From Paracoccaceae bacterium (GTDB lineage Bacteria > Pseudomonadota > Alphaproteobacteria > Rhodobacterales > Rhodobacteraceae), in contig JAFMHK010000003.1 of assembly GCA_017854585.1 (NCBI GenBank), positions 62,001-126,000 of the forward strand: DNA of 64,000 bases, given 5' to 3'. Positions 25,765 to 33,977 of the stretch are shown one piece after another (position 1 is the stretch's first letter; each line of letters opens with the position of its first letter). The notes beneath the pieces are model-generated. The model did not search any database. It saw only the letters and a list, made by a program, of their open reading frames with translations, and was not told the DNA's origin. The position numbers were made by a program, and so were the translations under genes.

Positions 25765-27540
25765 TCACTTGTTCATTGCCGCGCCGGCACCGCGTGGAAT
25801 GCGGACCGATTCAACCAGCTCCTGAATGTGCTCCGGCGGGGCCGCCGTTGCACGGCTGACCAGAAAGGCGACAGCAAAGTTAAGCACTGCGCCGATCGGG
25901 CCGAAGTGGGTCGGCGGAATACCGAACAGGTATTGATCCGACGTCAGCCAAGCGGTTCCGGGAATGAAGAACACGCCCAGATAAGCGAAGAGATACAGAG
26001 AGGTCGAGATCAGACCCGCCAGCATCCCCCAGGTCGCCCCGGCAGAGTTCATGCGCTTGGAGAAGATACCCATCATCAGCGTCGGGAACAGCGATGCCGC
26101 CGCAAGACCGAACGCAAGGGCCACCGTTTGGGCCGCAAAGCCCGGCGGGTTCAGACCCAGATAGGTTGCCAGTACGATCGCGCCAGCCATGGAGATACGT
26201 GCAGCCAGCAGTTCACCCTTTTCCGAGATGTTCGGGTTCAGTGTGGACTTGATCAGATCGTGGCTGATGGCAGACGAAATTGCCAGCAACAGACCTGCCG
26301 CAGTGGACAGAGCAGCCGCCAGACCACCGGCAGCGATCAACGCGATCACCCAACCCGGCAGGTTTGCAATTTCCGGGTTGGCCAGAACAAGGATGTCACG
26401 GTTGAACGTGATCAACTCGTTGCCTGCCCAGCCACGCTCGGCCGCCAGTTCGGCCATGCCAGCACCACTTTCGTTGTAGTACTGGATCAGGCCATCGCCG
26501 TTCTTGTCTTCGACGCCCAACAGGCCGGTGACCTGCCAGGTTTCGAACCAATCGGGCAAGTCGTCGACTGCGACGGCTTCGCCTTCCACGCCGTTTGGCC
26601 ACATCGTGGTCATGATGTTCAGACGTGCCATGGCACCGACGGCCGGGGCCGTCAGATATAGCAGCGCGATGAACACCAATGCCCAACCGGCGGACCAGCG
26701 GGCATCAGCGACCTTGGGCACCGTGAAGAAGCGGATGATCACGTGCGGCAGACCGGCGGTACCGATCATCAGCGACAGTGTGAACAGCGCCATCAACCAC
26801 GGCGAAGACCCGGTGGTGTACTGGTTGAAGCCCAGATCGGTCACCAGACCATCAAGCGTCACCAACAGCGGTGTGCCTGCGCCTGCCGTGCCCGGTGCCA
26901 TGTTCGAGAACAGGCCCAGACCCGGAATCGGGTTGCCGGTCAGCTGCAGCGAGATGAAGATCGCCGGGATGGTGTAGGCGATGATCAGCACGACATACTG
27001 CGCCACCTGCGTATAGGTGATGCCCTTCATGCCGCCCAGAACGGCGTAAACGAACACCGTGGCCGAAGCGATATAAAGGCCGGTGGTCACGTCGACTTCA
27101 AGGAAGCGCGAGAAGGCAACGCCGGCACCGGTCATCTGACCGATAACGTAGGTCACCGAAATCACGATAAGCGCGACAACCGCCACCATGCGTGCGGCGG
27201 TGGAGTAATAGCGGTCACCGATGAATTCCGGCACCGTGTACTTGCCGAACTTGCGCAAGTAGGGCGCCAGCAGCATCGCCATCAGCACGTAGCCGCCCGT
27301 CCAACCCATGAGGAAGGTCGAGTTGGAATAGCCGACGAAGGCGATAAGGCCTGCCATCGAGATGAACGAGGCCGCCGACATCCAGTCAGCCGCCGTTGCC
27401 ATCCCGTTGATCACCGGGTTTACGCCGCGACCCGCAGCATAAAATTCAGATGTGGAACCCGCTCGGGCCCAGATCGCGATACCGAAGTAGAGGCAGAATG
27501 ACAGCCCCACGACGATAATATTGAGTGTTGTTTGATCCAT
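25765..27540 (-). CDS. Sodium:solute symporter, acetate/carboxylate type (ActP-like)
   Basis: 591 residues, SSS family, about 13 membrane segments. The N terminus faces outside as in ActP and is followed by ARAGSTSEFYAAGRGV near 26-41, GMATAADWMSAASFI near 47 and GGMKGITYTQVAQYVVL near 169. A 70-residue hydrophilic insert around 315-385 is larger than in classic ActP. Pairing with a DUF4212 small subunit and nearness to acs and adk point to acetate or a related short carboxylate. The specific substrate cannot be fixed from sequence. Confidence 0.88.
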   Translation of the reverse strand: MDQTTLNIIVVGLSFCLYFGIAIWARAGSTSEFYAAGRGVNPVINGMATAADWMSAASFISMAGLIAFVGYSNSTFLMGWTGGYVLMAMLLAPYLRKFGKYTVPEFIGDRYYSTAARMVAVVALIVISVTYVIGQMTGAGVAFSRFLEVDVTTGLYIASATVFVYAVLGGMKGITYTQVAQYVVLIIAYTIPAIFISLQLTGNPIPGLGLFSNMAPGTAGAGTPLLVTLDGLVTDLGFNQYTTGSSPWLMALFTLSLMIGTAGLPHVIIRFFTVPKVADARWSAGWALVFIALLYLTAPAVGAMARLNIMTTMWPNGVEGEAVAVDDLPDWFETWQVTGLLGVEDKNGDGLIQYYNESGAGMAELAAERGWAGNELITFNRDILVLANPEIANLPGWVIALIAAGGLAAALSTAAGLLLAISSAISHDLIKSTLNPNISEKGELLAARISMAGAIVLATYLGLNPPGFAAQTVALAFGLAAASLFPTLMMGIFSKRMNSAGATWGMLAGLISTSLYLFAYLGVFFIPGTAWLTSDQYLFGIPPTHFGPIGAVLNFAVAFLVSRATAAPPEHIQELVESVRIPRGAGAAMNK

Positions 27541-27557
27541 GGTTCAGGTCCGTCCCT

Positions 27558-27815
27558 TCACTCGTCCACGCCATGTTCCTTGTCCAACTTGTTCATACGC
27601 CATGCGTAGAAGAAGATCAGGACAAGAAACACGAGAATTGAACCTTGCTGGGCAAACCAGAAGCCCAGATCTGTGCCGCCCACCGCGATGCCAGAAAGCA
27701 TCGGGCGAAGCAGAATCGCAAACCCGTAGGAAACAACCGCCCAGATCACCAGACAGATGGTGACCAGACGAATGTTTGCCGACCAGTAGGCGTTGTTGTT
27801 TGGCTTATCGGCCAT
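27558..27815 (-). CDS. DUF4212 small subunit of sodium:solute symporter
   Basis: 85 residues with two membrane segments and the family pattern YWSANIRLVTICLVIW near 10, LGFWFAQQGSI near 50 and FYAWRMNKLD near 69. DUF4212 proteins are encoded next to SSS symporters and are thought to be their small subunits. It is 17 bases upstream of the symporter gene and in the same operon. GGGAGTAG lies just before the start. Confidence 0.9.
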   Translation of the reverse strand: MADKPNNNAYWSANIRLVTICLVIWAVVSYGFAILLRPMLSGIAVGGTDLGFWFAQQGSILVFLVLIFFYAWRMNKLDKEHGVDE

Positions 27816-27874
27816 AGACTACTCCCTTCGATTGTCGTGCCTACCGCGCCCTCCTGACTCGGTAAGCTTATAAT

Positions 27875-27912
27875 CGCCGTCGCCCCCAAATCTGCGTTCG
27901 GGGGCGACGGCG
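27875..27912. terminator. Strong stem-loop after adk
   Basis: Perfect 13-bp stem (CGCCGTCGCCCCC with its complement) and a 12-base loop, starting 7 bases after the adk stop on the minus strand. The following ATTATAAGCTT is AT-rich but not a pure T-run. It probably ends the acs-adk transcript ahead of the symporter operon. Confidence 0.75.
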
Positions 27913-27919
27913 AATTCCT

Positions 27920-28615
27920 TCAGGTGCCTGCGGTCACTTTCCCGATGATGGCACCCAGATCGCGCGCGATGTCGTCGATGGCGCCCATGGCGGGCACCCG
28001 CGTTAACACCTTGCGCGATGCGTAATAGCTGATCAGCGGCGCGGTCTGGGCGTGATACGCCCCCAACCGCGTGCGGACCGTTTCGGCGTTGTCGTCCGCG
28101 CGGCGGATCATTTCCGTGCCGCCGCATTTGTCACAGACGCCCGCGACCGAAGGCGGCTTGAAGTCGTCGTGATAACCTTCGCCGCAAGCGGCGCAGGTGA
28201 AGCGACCGGCCACCCGGGCCACCATCGCCTCGTCATCGACTTCCAGACTGATGACCGCGTCGATTTTTTGCCCCCGCTCGGCCAAAAGCGCGTCCAGCGC
28301 CTCGGCCTGCGCGGCGGTGCGCGGAAAGCCGTCCAGGATCGTTCCGGCGGCCACATCGGGCGCGTCCAGCCGATCTTTCAACACCGCCAGCACGATCTCG
28401 TCCGAAACAAGTTCCCCGGCTTCCATCACGGCCTTTGCGGCCTTGCCTGCCGCAGTCCCGGCCGCAACCGCGCCACGCAACAGGTCGCCGGTGGACAACT
28501 GGACCAGACCGAAACGTTGTTCCAGCATGCGGGCCTGCGTTCCCTTGCCGGCCCCCGGAGGGCCCAGCAAGATCAGGTTCACGGGACGGGTGTGGGATGA
28601 CGCGTCTTTCATCAT
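27920..28615 (-). CDS. adk: Adenylate kinase, long form with zinc lid
   Basis: 231 residues from 28615, five bases after the acs stop (a second ATG follows at 28612; a frame from 28777 lies inside acs and is not credible). P-loop GPPGAGKGTQ near 17, GFPRTAAQ near 95 and a LID with CAACGEGYH and CDKCGG, a four-cysteine zinc site. It converts ATP + AMP to 2 ADP. Coupling with acs makes sense: acetyl-CoA synthetase yields AMP, which Adk recycles. The N-terminal ten residues before the P-loop strand are an unusual Ser/Thr-rich extension. Confidence 0.93.
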   Translation of the reverse strand: MMKDASSHTRPVNLILLGPPGAGKGTQARMLEQRFGLVQLSTGDLLRGAVAAGTAAGKAAKAVMEAGELVSDEIVLAVLKDRLDAPDVAAGTILDGFPRTAAQAEALDALLAERGQKIDAVISLEVDDEAMVARVAGRFTCAACGEGYHDDFKPPSVAGVCDKCGGTEMIRRADDNAETVRTRLGAYHAQTAPLISYYASRKVLTRVPAMGAIDDIARDLGAIIGKVTAGT

Positions 28616-28620
28616 GCCGC

Positions 28621-30564
28621 TCACGCTTTGGTCCGGTTTTCGATCAGCTCGTCCACGACGGACGGGTCCGCAAGTGTCGAGGTGTCGCCAAGGCTGCCAA
28701 AATCGTTCTCGGCGATCTTGCGCAGGATACGGCGCATGATCTTGCCCGACCGCGTCTTCGGAAGGCCCGGCGCCCACTGGATGACGTCAGGCTTGGCAAT
28801 CGGCCCGATTTCTTGCCGGACCCAATCGCTCAGCGCCTTCTTCAATTCATCGGTCGGCGTCTCGTCGTTCATCAAGGTGACGTAGCAATAGATACCTTGT
28901 CCCTTGATCGGATGTGGGTAGCCGACAACCGCCGCCTCGGACACGGCTTCATGTGCGACCAGCGCGCTTTCGACTTCGGCGGTGCCCATGCGATGACCCG
29001 ATACGTTGATCACATCGTCGACACGACCGGTGATCCAGTAATCGCCGTCTTCATCCCGGCGGCAACCGTCGCCCGAAAAGTAATAGCCTTTGTAGTCGCT
29101 GAAATACGTCGCCACAAAGCGATCGTGATCGCCATAGATGGTCCGCATCTGGCCGGGCCAACTGTCGGCGATCACCAGAACGCCCTCGACGCCATTGCCC
29201 TCGACAACCTCGCCCGTGGTGGGTTCCAGCACCAAAGGTTTCACACCGAAGAACGGCTTTTGCGCCGCGCCGGGCTTCAGCACATGGGCACCGGGAAGCG
29301 GCGTCATCATGTGACCGCCGGTTTCGGTCTGCCACCAGGTATCCACGATCGGGCAACGGCCCTTGCCGATGTTTTCGTTATACCAGTTCCACGCTTCGGG
29401 ATTGATCGGCTCACCCACCGTGCCCAACAGCTTGAGCGACGACAGATCGTATTTCTCGACGAAGGATGTGCCCTTGCCCATCAGCGCACGAATGGCGGTG
29501 GGTGCGGTATAGAACTGGTTGACCTTGTGCTTTTCGCATACCGCCCAGAACCGCCCCGCGTCCGGGTAGGTCGGCACACCCTCGAACATCAGCGTGGTCG
29601 CCCCGTTGGCCAGCGGGCCATAGACGATATAGCTGTGACCCGTCACCCAACCGACATCTGCGGTGCACCAGAACACATCGCCCTCGTGGTAGTCGAATAC
29701 GTACTCATGGGTTATCGACGCATAGACCAGATAACCGCCGGTGGTATGCACAACACCTTTGGGCTGCCCGGTTGAGCCCGATGTATAAAGGATGAACAGC
29801 GGATCTTCGGCGTTCATTTCCTCAGGCGGACAGTCGGCGCTGACGCGCGCGGCCACATCGTCATACCAGATGTCCCGACCGCCCACCCAAGAGACTTGGT
29901 CGCCGGTGCGCTTGACCACAAGGCACTTGGTGTCGATGACGTTGTGCAGCAGCGCCTTGTTGACGTTGTCCTTCAACTCGGTGACGCGTCCGCCGCGCGG
30001 TGCGCCGTCCGATGTAATGACAAGTTTCGCGCCGCACCCATTGATCCGGGCTGCCAGCGCATCGGGCGAAAAGCCCGCGAACACGATCGAATGAACCGCA
30101 CCGATCCGTGCGCATGCCAACATCGCATAGGCTGCTTCGGGGATCATCGGCATGTAAAGAACGACGCGGTCGCCCTTCTTGACGCCACAATCCTTCAGGA
30201 CATTTCCGAACCGCCCGACATGCTCGGCCAATTGCGCATAGGTGATGTGCAGCGCCTCGTCGTCGGGGCTGTCGGGCTCAAAGATAATCGCGGTCTGCCC
30301 GGCGCGCGTCGCCAGATGGCGGTCAATGCAGTTTGCGGCCACATTCAACGTGCCGTCTTCGAACCATTTCACGTGGACGTCGTCATGGGCGAACGACGTG
30401 TCCTTCACCTTGGTATACGGCTTGATCCAGTCGATCCGCTTGCCGTGCTCACCCCAGAACGCCTCAGGATCATTGATCGAAGCGGCATACATTTCCTCGT
30501 AGCTGGCGGCATCAATGTGGGCATTGGCCAGCACATCGGGAAAATTCTGGTTATCCTTAGGCAA
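28621..30564 (-). CDS. acs: Acetyl-CoA synthetase
   Basis: 647 residues, full length. AMP-binding motif [11 protein letters not shown] near 265, WWQTETGG near 413, YFSGDG near 498 and the acetylation-control lysine in [11 protein letters not shown] near 609 are present, so Pat/CobB-type lysine acetylation control is possible. It makes acetyl-CoA from acetate, ATP and CoA. The start is TTG at 30564, supported by GGGAGAG upstream. It is followed by adk in the same transcript. The leader carries a 10-bp hairpin. Confidence 0.95.
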   Translation of the reverse strand: MPKDNQNFPDVLANAHIDAASYEEMYAASINDPEAFWGEHGKRIDWIKPYTKVKDTSFAHDDVHVKWFEDGTLNVAANCIDRHLATRAGQTAIIFEPDSPDDEALHITYAQLAEHVGRFGNVLKDCGVKKGDRVVLYMPMIPEAAYAMLACARIGAVHSIVFAGFSPDALAARINGCGAKLVITSDGAPRGGRVTELKDNVNKALLHNVIDTKCLVVKRTGDQVSWVGGRDIWYDDVAARVSADCPPEEMNAEDPLFILYTSGSTGQPKGVVHTTGGYLVYASITHEYVFDYHEGDVFWCTADVGWVTGHSYIVYGPLANGATTLMFEGVPTYPDAGRFWAVCEKHKVNQFYTAPTAIRALMGKGTSFVEKYDLSSLKLLGTVGEPINPEAWNWYNENIGKGRCPIVDTWWQTETGGHMMTPLPGAHVLKPGAAQKPFFGVKPLVLEPTTGEVVEGNGVEGVLVIADSWPGQMRTIYGDHDRFVATYFSDYKGYYFSGDGCRRDEDGDYWITGRVDDVINVSGHRMGTAEVESALVAHEAVSEAAVVGYPHPIKGQGIYCYVTLMNDETPTDELKKALSDWVRQEIGPIAKPDVIQWAPGLPKTRSGKIMRRILRKIAENDFGSLGDTSTLADPSVVDELIENRTKA

Positions 30565-30584
30565 TGTCTCTCTCCCTCAAGAGT

Positions 30585-30622
30585 AACGGCTCGGACGGAG
30601 TGGCAAGACGCGCCGAGCCGTT
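30585..30622. promoter_or_regulatory. Hairpin in the acs leader just before the ribosome site
   Basis: Perfect 10-bp stem AACGGCTCGG / CCGAGCCGTT with an 18-base loop, ending 21 bases before the acs TTG and close to its GAGGGAGAG ribosome site. On the plus strand the right arm runs into TTTT, on the minus strand it does not. It may protect the mRNA 5' end or control translation. Confidence 0.55.
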
Positions 30623-30915
30623 TTGGAAGGACGGTGCCTTCCGCGCGTCTTGCAGGCTACGGACAAGGGGTCTTCGCCTTGCGTATCTGCGTTGCCCTGA
30701 CGGGCGATTTCGTTCCGGTTAGCCTCCCCAACCTCCTGTTCCGAATGGCACCTTGCGCAAACAGCCTCTGTTCCCACTATCGGCGCGATGGTCTGTCCAT
30801 CCGGATGCGTTCCGAGGTGCCTTCGTATCGTCGAAGTTATCCGTCCGAGCGCAGGCACAACATGCCATTCCGCAGTCGATTTCAGAACATGTTCCTGAGT
30901 TCACGGCATTTTTCT

Positions 30916-30932
30916 GTAATCTAAAATTACAC
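30916..30932. promoter_or_regulatory. Palindrome in the acs upstream region
   Basis: Perfect dyad TGTAAT-N5-ATTACA in an AT-rich island about 350 bases before acs. It has the size and symmetry of a dimeric repressor site. The regulator is unknown. Confidence 0.4.
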
Positions 30933-31307
30933 TGCAACGCAGAAACGGTAAAGTTCGTGACAAAAATAACGGTTTCGTGAACATTTGTGGGCCGCCGTCG
31001 ATCTGTCCCTGATCGTGTTAGCGCCGGACATCGGCTCCGCGTTGCGGCAGCGCAGCGACAAAACGCACCGCTGGGCGCTGCGGCAAATGCGCATGTTCCA
31101 GCCGGCGCCATGAAGGGCACGCAAGAATCATGCGCCAAATCGGCCCGTTGTGGAATTTGACTGCGCGATGATACTGATCCGTGGATCGCAGGCTGGGATC
31201 GCCACGCGCGTGGACCTGCAACGTCGCGTTTGACGATTGCGGGGATGTTTTTCCAACCGCAAATTGCCAGCAGTTTGACATCAGCGACCATCACGGGCCG
31301 CACGCGG

Positions 31308-31348
31308 GCCGGGGGCCAGCCCCCGCCGCCAAGGGCGGCCCCCCCGGC
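31308..31348. terminator. Large G/C hairpin after the LysR gene
   Basis: Outer arms GCCGGGGG (31308-31315) and CCCCCGGC (31341-31348) enclose a nested hairpin GCCGCC-AAG-GGCGGC (31325-31339) and the core GGGGGCCAGCCCCC (31311-31324) that is also in the hairpin at 10237-10258. It starts about 20 bases after the LysR stop on the minus strand. It is probably a terminator or a member of a dispersed intergenic repeat. Confidence 0.55.
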
Positions 31349-31369
31349 GCTTGCGGCACGCGCTGTCAG

Positions 31370-32335
31370 TTAGTGGAGCACGCGGAACGTATCGCCCAGC
31401 CATGGCATGCGTTGTGCCCCCTGACTGACAAAATGACGCTCTGACAGTTCGCGCACTAGGTTGGCGATCTGTGCGGGGATGTCGCCAGTCCAGTCGGAGG
31501 TTGCATACAACATGATCTGCCGCGCCATCGCCTCACCGGGGAGGGGGTGTGCGTCGATCCCACTGGCAAAGCGACCGGCGCGCAGCAGGCTGAGTGGCGT
31601 CGTGATGGTCCAGCCGGTCCCGCCAGCCACCAGGGCGCTGATCGATTGGTTGCTGTCCATCTCGAAGCGTTGCGGCAGGCTCAGGCGGTGGCGGGTCAGA
31701 TAGCGCTCGATCTGCTGGCCCATTACCTGATCGGGGTCGCGGCGCAGGAATGTCAGGCTGGCCAGCGCCTCCAGTCCGCCGCTGACATCGATCCCGTGGG
31801 GTACGGCCAGAATATAGGGATCTTCCAGCAGCGGGTAGGCGCGGGTGGCGGGGGGTTGCGCCTCGGCGGCGGCACAGATCGCGATATCCAGTTCACGCCG
31901 GGCGATCTGGGCGTGCAGCGTGTGACTGGCCCCGGTTTGCAGGCGAAAGGCGCAGGCCGTCATGGTGTCGGCCAGACGCGTGGCCAAAAGTGGCGTCACT
32001 TCGTTCTCGAAATCGTCAATCACGCCAAGCGCCAGAGAGGACAGGTCCGATAGATCCAGCGTCGTCAGGTCACGGTGCCCCATCCGCAGGGCCGACAGGG
32101 CCATTTCAGCGCGGCTCAGAAACAGGCGTCCAGCCGGGGTCAGGGTCATCGGGCGGCGGGAATGATCCATCAGTTCCACCCCCAAGGCCACATCAAGGTT
32201 CTTCATTTGCTGCGATACGGCGGGTGCGCTCATGCCCAGTTGATCAGAGGCAATCGCAACCGATCCGCTGCGCGCCAGCGCTTCGAACACCTCGAGCCCC
32301 CTGAGGGTCACACCTTTGAGCGGCGAGTCGGGCAT
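31370..32335 (-). CDS. LysR-family regulator at the end of the dipeptidase operon
   Basis: 321 residues from the ATG at 32335; the frame continues upstream to 32626 but that part is Pro/Arg-rich and overlaps the dehydrogenase gene. N-terminal HTH: VTLRGLEVFEALARSGSVAIASDQLGMS (split here as residues 8-35), followed by APAVSQQMKNLD. An effector domain follows, with LLEDPYILAVPHG near 170. It lies 10 bases after the Ldh2 gene, so it is likely the last gene of that operon and an autogenous regulator. Confidence 0.88.
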   Translation of the reverse strand: MPDSPLKGVTLRGLEVFEALARSGSVAIASDQLGMSAPAVSQQMKNLDVALGVELMDHSRRPMTLTPAGRLFLSRAEMALSALRMGHRDLTTLDLSDLSSLALGVIDDFENEVTPLLATRLADTMTACAFRLQTGASHTLHAQIARRELDIAICAAAEAQPPATRAYPLLEDPYILAVPHGIDVSGGLEALASLTFLRRDPDQVMGQQIERYLTRHRLSLPQRFEMDSNQSISALVAGGTGWTITTPLSLLRAGRFASGIDAHPLPGEAMARQIMLYATSDWTGDIPAQIANLVRELSERHFVSQGAQRMPWLGDTFRVLH

Positions 32336-32345
32336 CCGGTTTCCC

Positions 32346-33341
32346 TCAGGCGTTGATGATGCGGTCAAGCAGATCGATGGGCACCGAGATGCCCTCGGTC
32401 TCTGTGCGGGCGCGCGCGGCGTGGCGACGGCTGCCGGGAAGCCGGGCACCGTCCTGTCCGTCGATGGCTGCGGCCAGCGCCGCGATTCGGTCGGCGAAGC
32501 CGCCGCCGGATAGCGGCCCGGGGTCGAGTGCGATAAAACACTGTCCCGTCCGTGGCGGTCCGCCCAGTGGCCCTGAGAACGGCGAGGCATCCTTGCCCAG
32601 CGTGGCGCCAGCCAGTGCTGCGGCAAAAACTTCGACCATCAATCCAGCCCCAAACCCTTTTTGGCCACCCGCAGGCAGCATGGAGCCCTTGAGCGCGCTT
32701 TGGGCGTCTGTTGTGGGGTTGCCGTCTCGGTCCAAAGCCCATCCCGGTTCGATCGACCGGCCTTCGCGGGCACGCAGGATGATCTCGGATTTGGCGATGG
32801 CGCTCGCGGATTGGTCGATCACGAACGCCACCCCGTCCGAGCCGGGGACACCCAAGGCAAACGGATTTGTACCGATTACGGGCAATTGCCCGCCGACCGG
32901 CGCGATCGATGCGGGCGCGTTTGTAAAACAAAGACCCAGCAGACCTGCCTCGGCAATGCGTTCTGCATGATGACCAAGGACGCCGCAGTTGTAGCTGTCA
33001 TGGACTGTCATGGTCGCCACACCAAGTTCCCGCGCGGCGCTGATCAGGTCTGGCAACCCCGCGTCGATTGCGGGATGGGCAAAGCCCGCACCGGCATCGA
33101 CCCTGATCGCGCCGGGGCGGGGCCGGTCCACCACTGGGGCGGCATCGCCGATGACCTTTCCACAGCGCAGGTGCTCGGCATAGATCGGCACATACATCAG
33201 GCCGTGACTGCGGATGCCGTCACGTTCGGCGGCGCGTGTGGATCTGGCGACGGACGCTGCTGCTGATGCGCTGGCACCCGCCCTTTTCAGGGCGTCCCGG
33301 GCCAAGGCCTCTACTTCGTCCAAATTCATTTTTTCATTCAT
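32346..33341 (-). CDS. Ldh2-family NAD(P)H-dependent 2-oxoacid/imine reductase
   Basis: 331 residues of the malate/L-lactate/ureidoglycolate dehydrogenase family, which also includes piperideine-2-carboxylate/pyrroline-2-carboxylate reductases. Motifs are RSHGLMYVP near 44, NCGVLGHHAERIA near 117 (catalytic His), GTNPFALGVP near 157 and GGQKGFGAGLMVEVFA near 222. In this operon, downstream of a dipeptidase, reduction of a 2-keto acid or cyclic imino acid from amino-acid breakdown is plausible. It follows the DUF3726 gene by 21 bases. Confidence 0.88.
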   Translation of the reverse strand: MNEKMNLDEVEALARDALKRAGASASAAASVARSTRAAERDGIRSHGLMYVPIYAEHLRCGKVIGDAAPVVDRPRPGAIRVDAGAGFAHPAIDAGLPDLISAARELGVATMTVHDSYNCGVLGHHAERIAEAGLLGLCFTNAPASIAPVGGQLPVIGTNPFALGVPGSDGVAFVIDQSASAIAKSEIILRAREGRSIEPGWALDRDGNPTTDAQSALKGSMLPAGGQKGFGAGLMVEVFAAALAGATLGKDASPFSGPLGGPPRTGQCFIALDPGPLSGGGFADRIAALAAAIDGQDGARLPGSRRHAARARTETEGISVPIDLLDRIINA

Positions 33342-33362
33342 GAAGATACTCTTGACGGCAGA

Positions 33363-33977
33363 TCAATCCGCGTCAATGCCGACTGGCCCTGCGCCGCGTT
33401 CTCGGGACGCTGCGGTGGCGGGAACGCGCATTTGCGCGGCAGCATGTTGCGCGGCGGCCCATGCGGTTGGGTCCGGAAAGGCCCGGCTGATGCGTGGGGC
33501 CGGCCTAGTCTTGGCGGGGCCGGCGGCAAACAGGGTCAGGTCGGCACCGGGAACCAGATGCGGCGGCCCATCGATCTTGCCGCCATAGATCCGCGCGGTC
33601 ACCGCGCCCTCCATGACCACGATGCGTCCGGTCTGCTGCGCGGCCCAGCCGCACAGGCCAAAGGCCAGCATGGGGCTGTCGGGCTGTTCCACGATGACGG
33701 TTGTCTCTCCGGTCAAGGCCAGATCCAGCGCCGATGGCAGGGTCAGTGTGGTCGGTCCGCGCAGGTGCCAGCGCCCGTTATCCCCGCGCCTCAGTTCGGG
33801 GCGGTTGCGCGCGCCCGTCAAGGCATCCATCGCATTTTGCACGCCGTCAACGCCCGCAGCCCCGCAGAGCCATGCCGCCGCCGCCCCCACATCGCGCGAG
33901 ATGCCGGTGGGCCATCCCAGCCCCTGTGCCGCGCCCGTCACCTGACGCGCGACCTCGTTCAGGGAAGGCGCGGTCAT
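33363..33977 (-). CDS. DUF3726-like protein of unknown function
   Basis: 204 residues from the ATG that overlaps the upstream stop (ATGA); a start at 34058 would run far into that gene. I recognise it as DUF3726 from the opening SLNEVARQVTGAAQGLGWP and the central GLCGWAAQQTGRIVVMEG region. No catalytic motif is obvious, and there is no signal peptide or membrane segment. The family is usually found with Ldh2 and dipeptidase genes, as here. A role as an enzyme or accessory in amino-acid catabolism is inference. Confidence 0.72.
   Translation of the reverse strand: MTAPSLNEVARQVTGAAQGLGWPTGISRDVGAAAAWLCGAAGVDGVQNAMDALTGARNRPELRRGDNGRWHLRGPTTLTLPSALDLALTGETTVIVEQPDSPMLAFGLCGWAAQQTGRIVVMEGAVTARIYGGKIDGPPHLVPGADLTLFAAGPAKTRPAPRISRAFPDPTAWAAAQHAAAQMRVPATAASRERGAGPVGIDAD

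Larger units (their letters stand above)
30565..31369. other. 805-bp gene-free region upstream of acs
   Basis: No convincing coding frame; the small open frames on both strands lack ribosome sites and family features. The part next to acs holds a hairpin (30585-30622). An AT-rich stretch at about 30880-30990, unusual for this genome, holds a palindrome (30916-30932) and is the likely acs promoter region. The far end, next to the LysR gene, holds a large G/C hairpin (31308-31348). A small RNA in 31000-31300 cannot be excluded, but nothing specific supports one. Confidence 0.6.

Noticed and set aside
28435-29775. 446-codon plus-strand frame opposite acs
   Set aside because: Antisense of acetyl-CoA synthetase with no recognisable domain.
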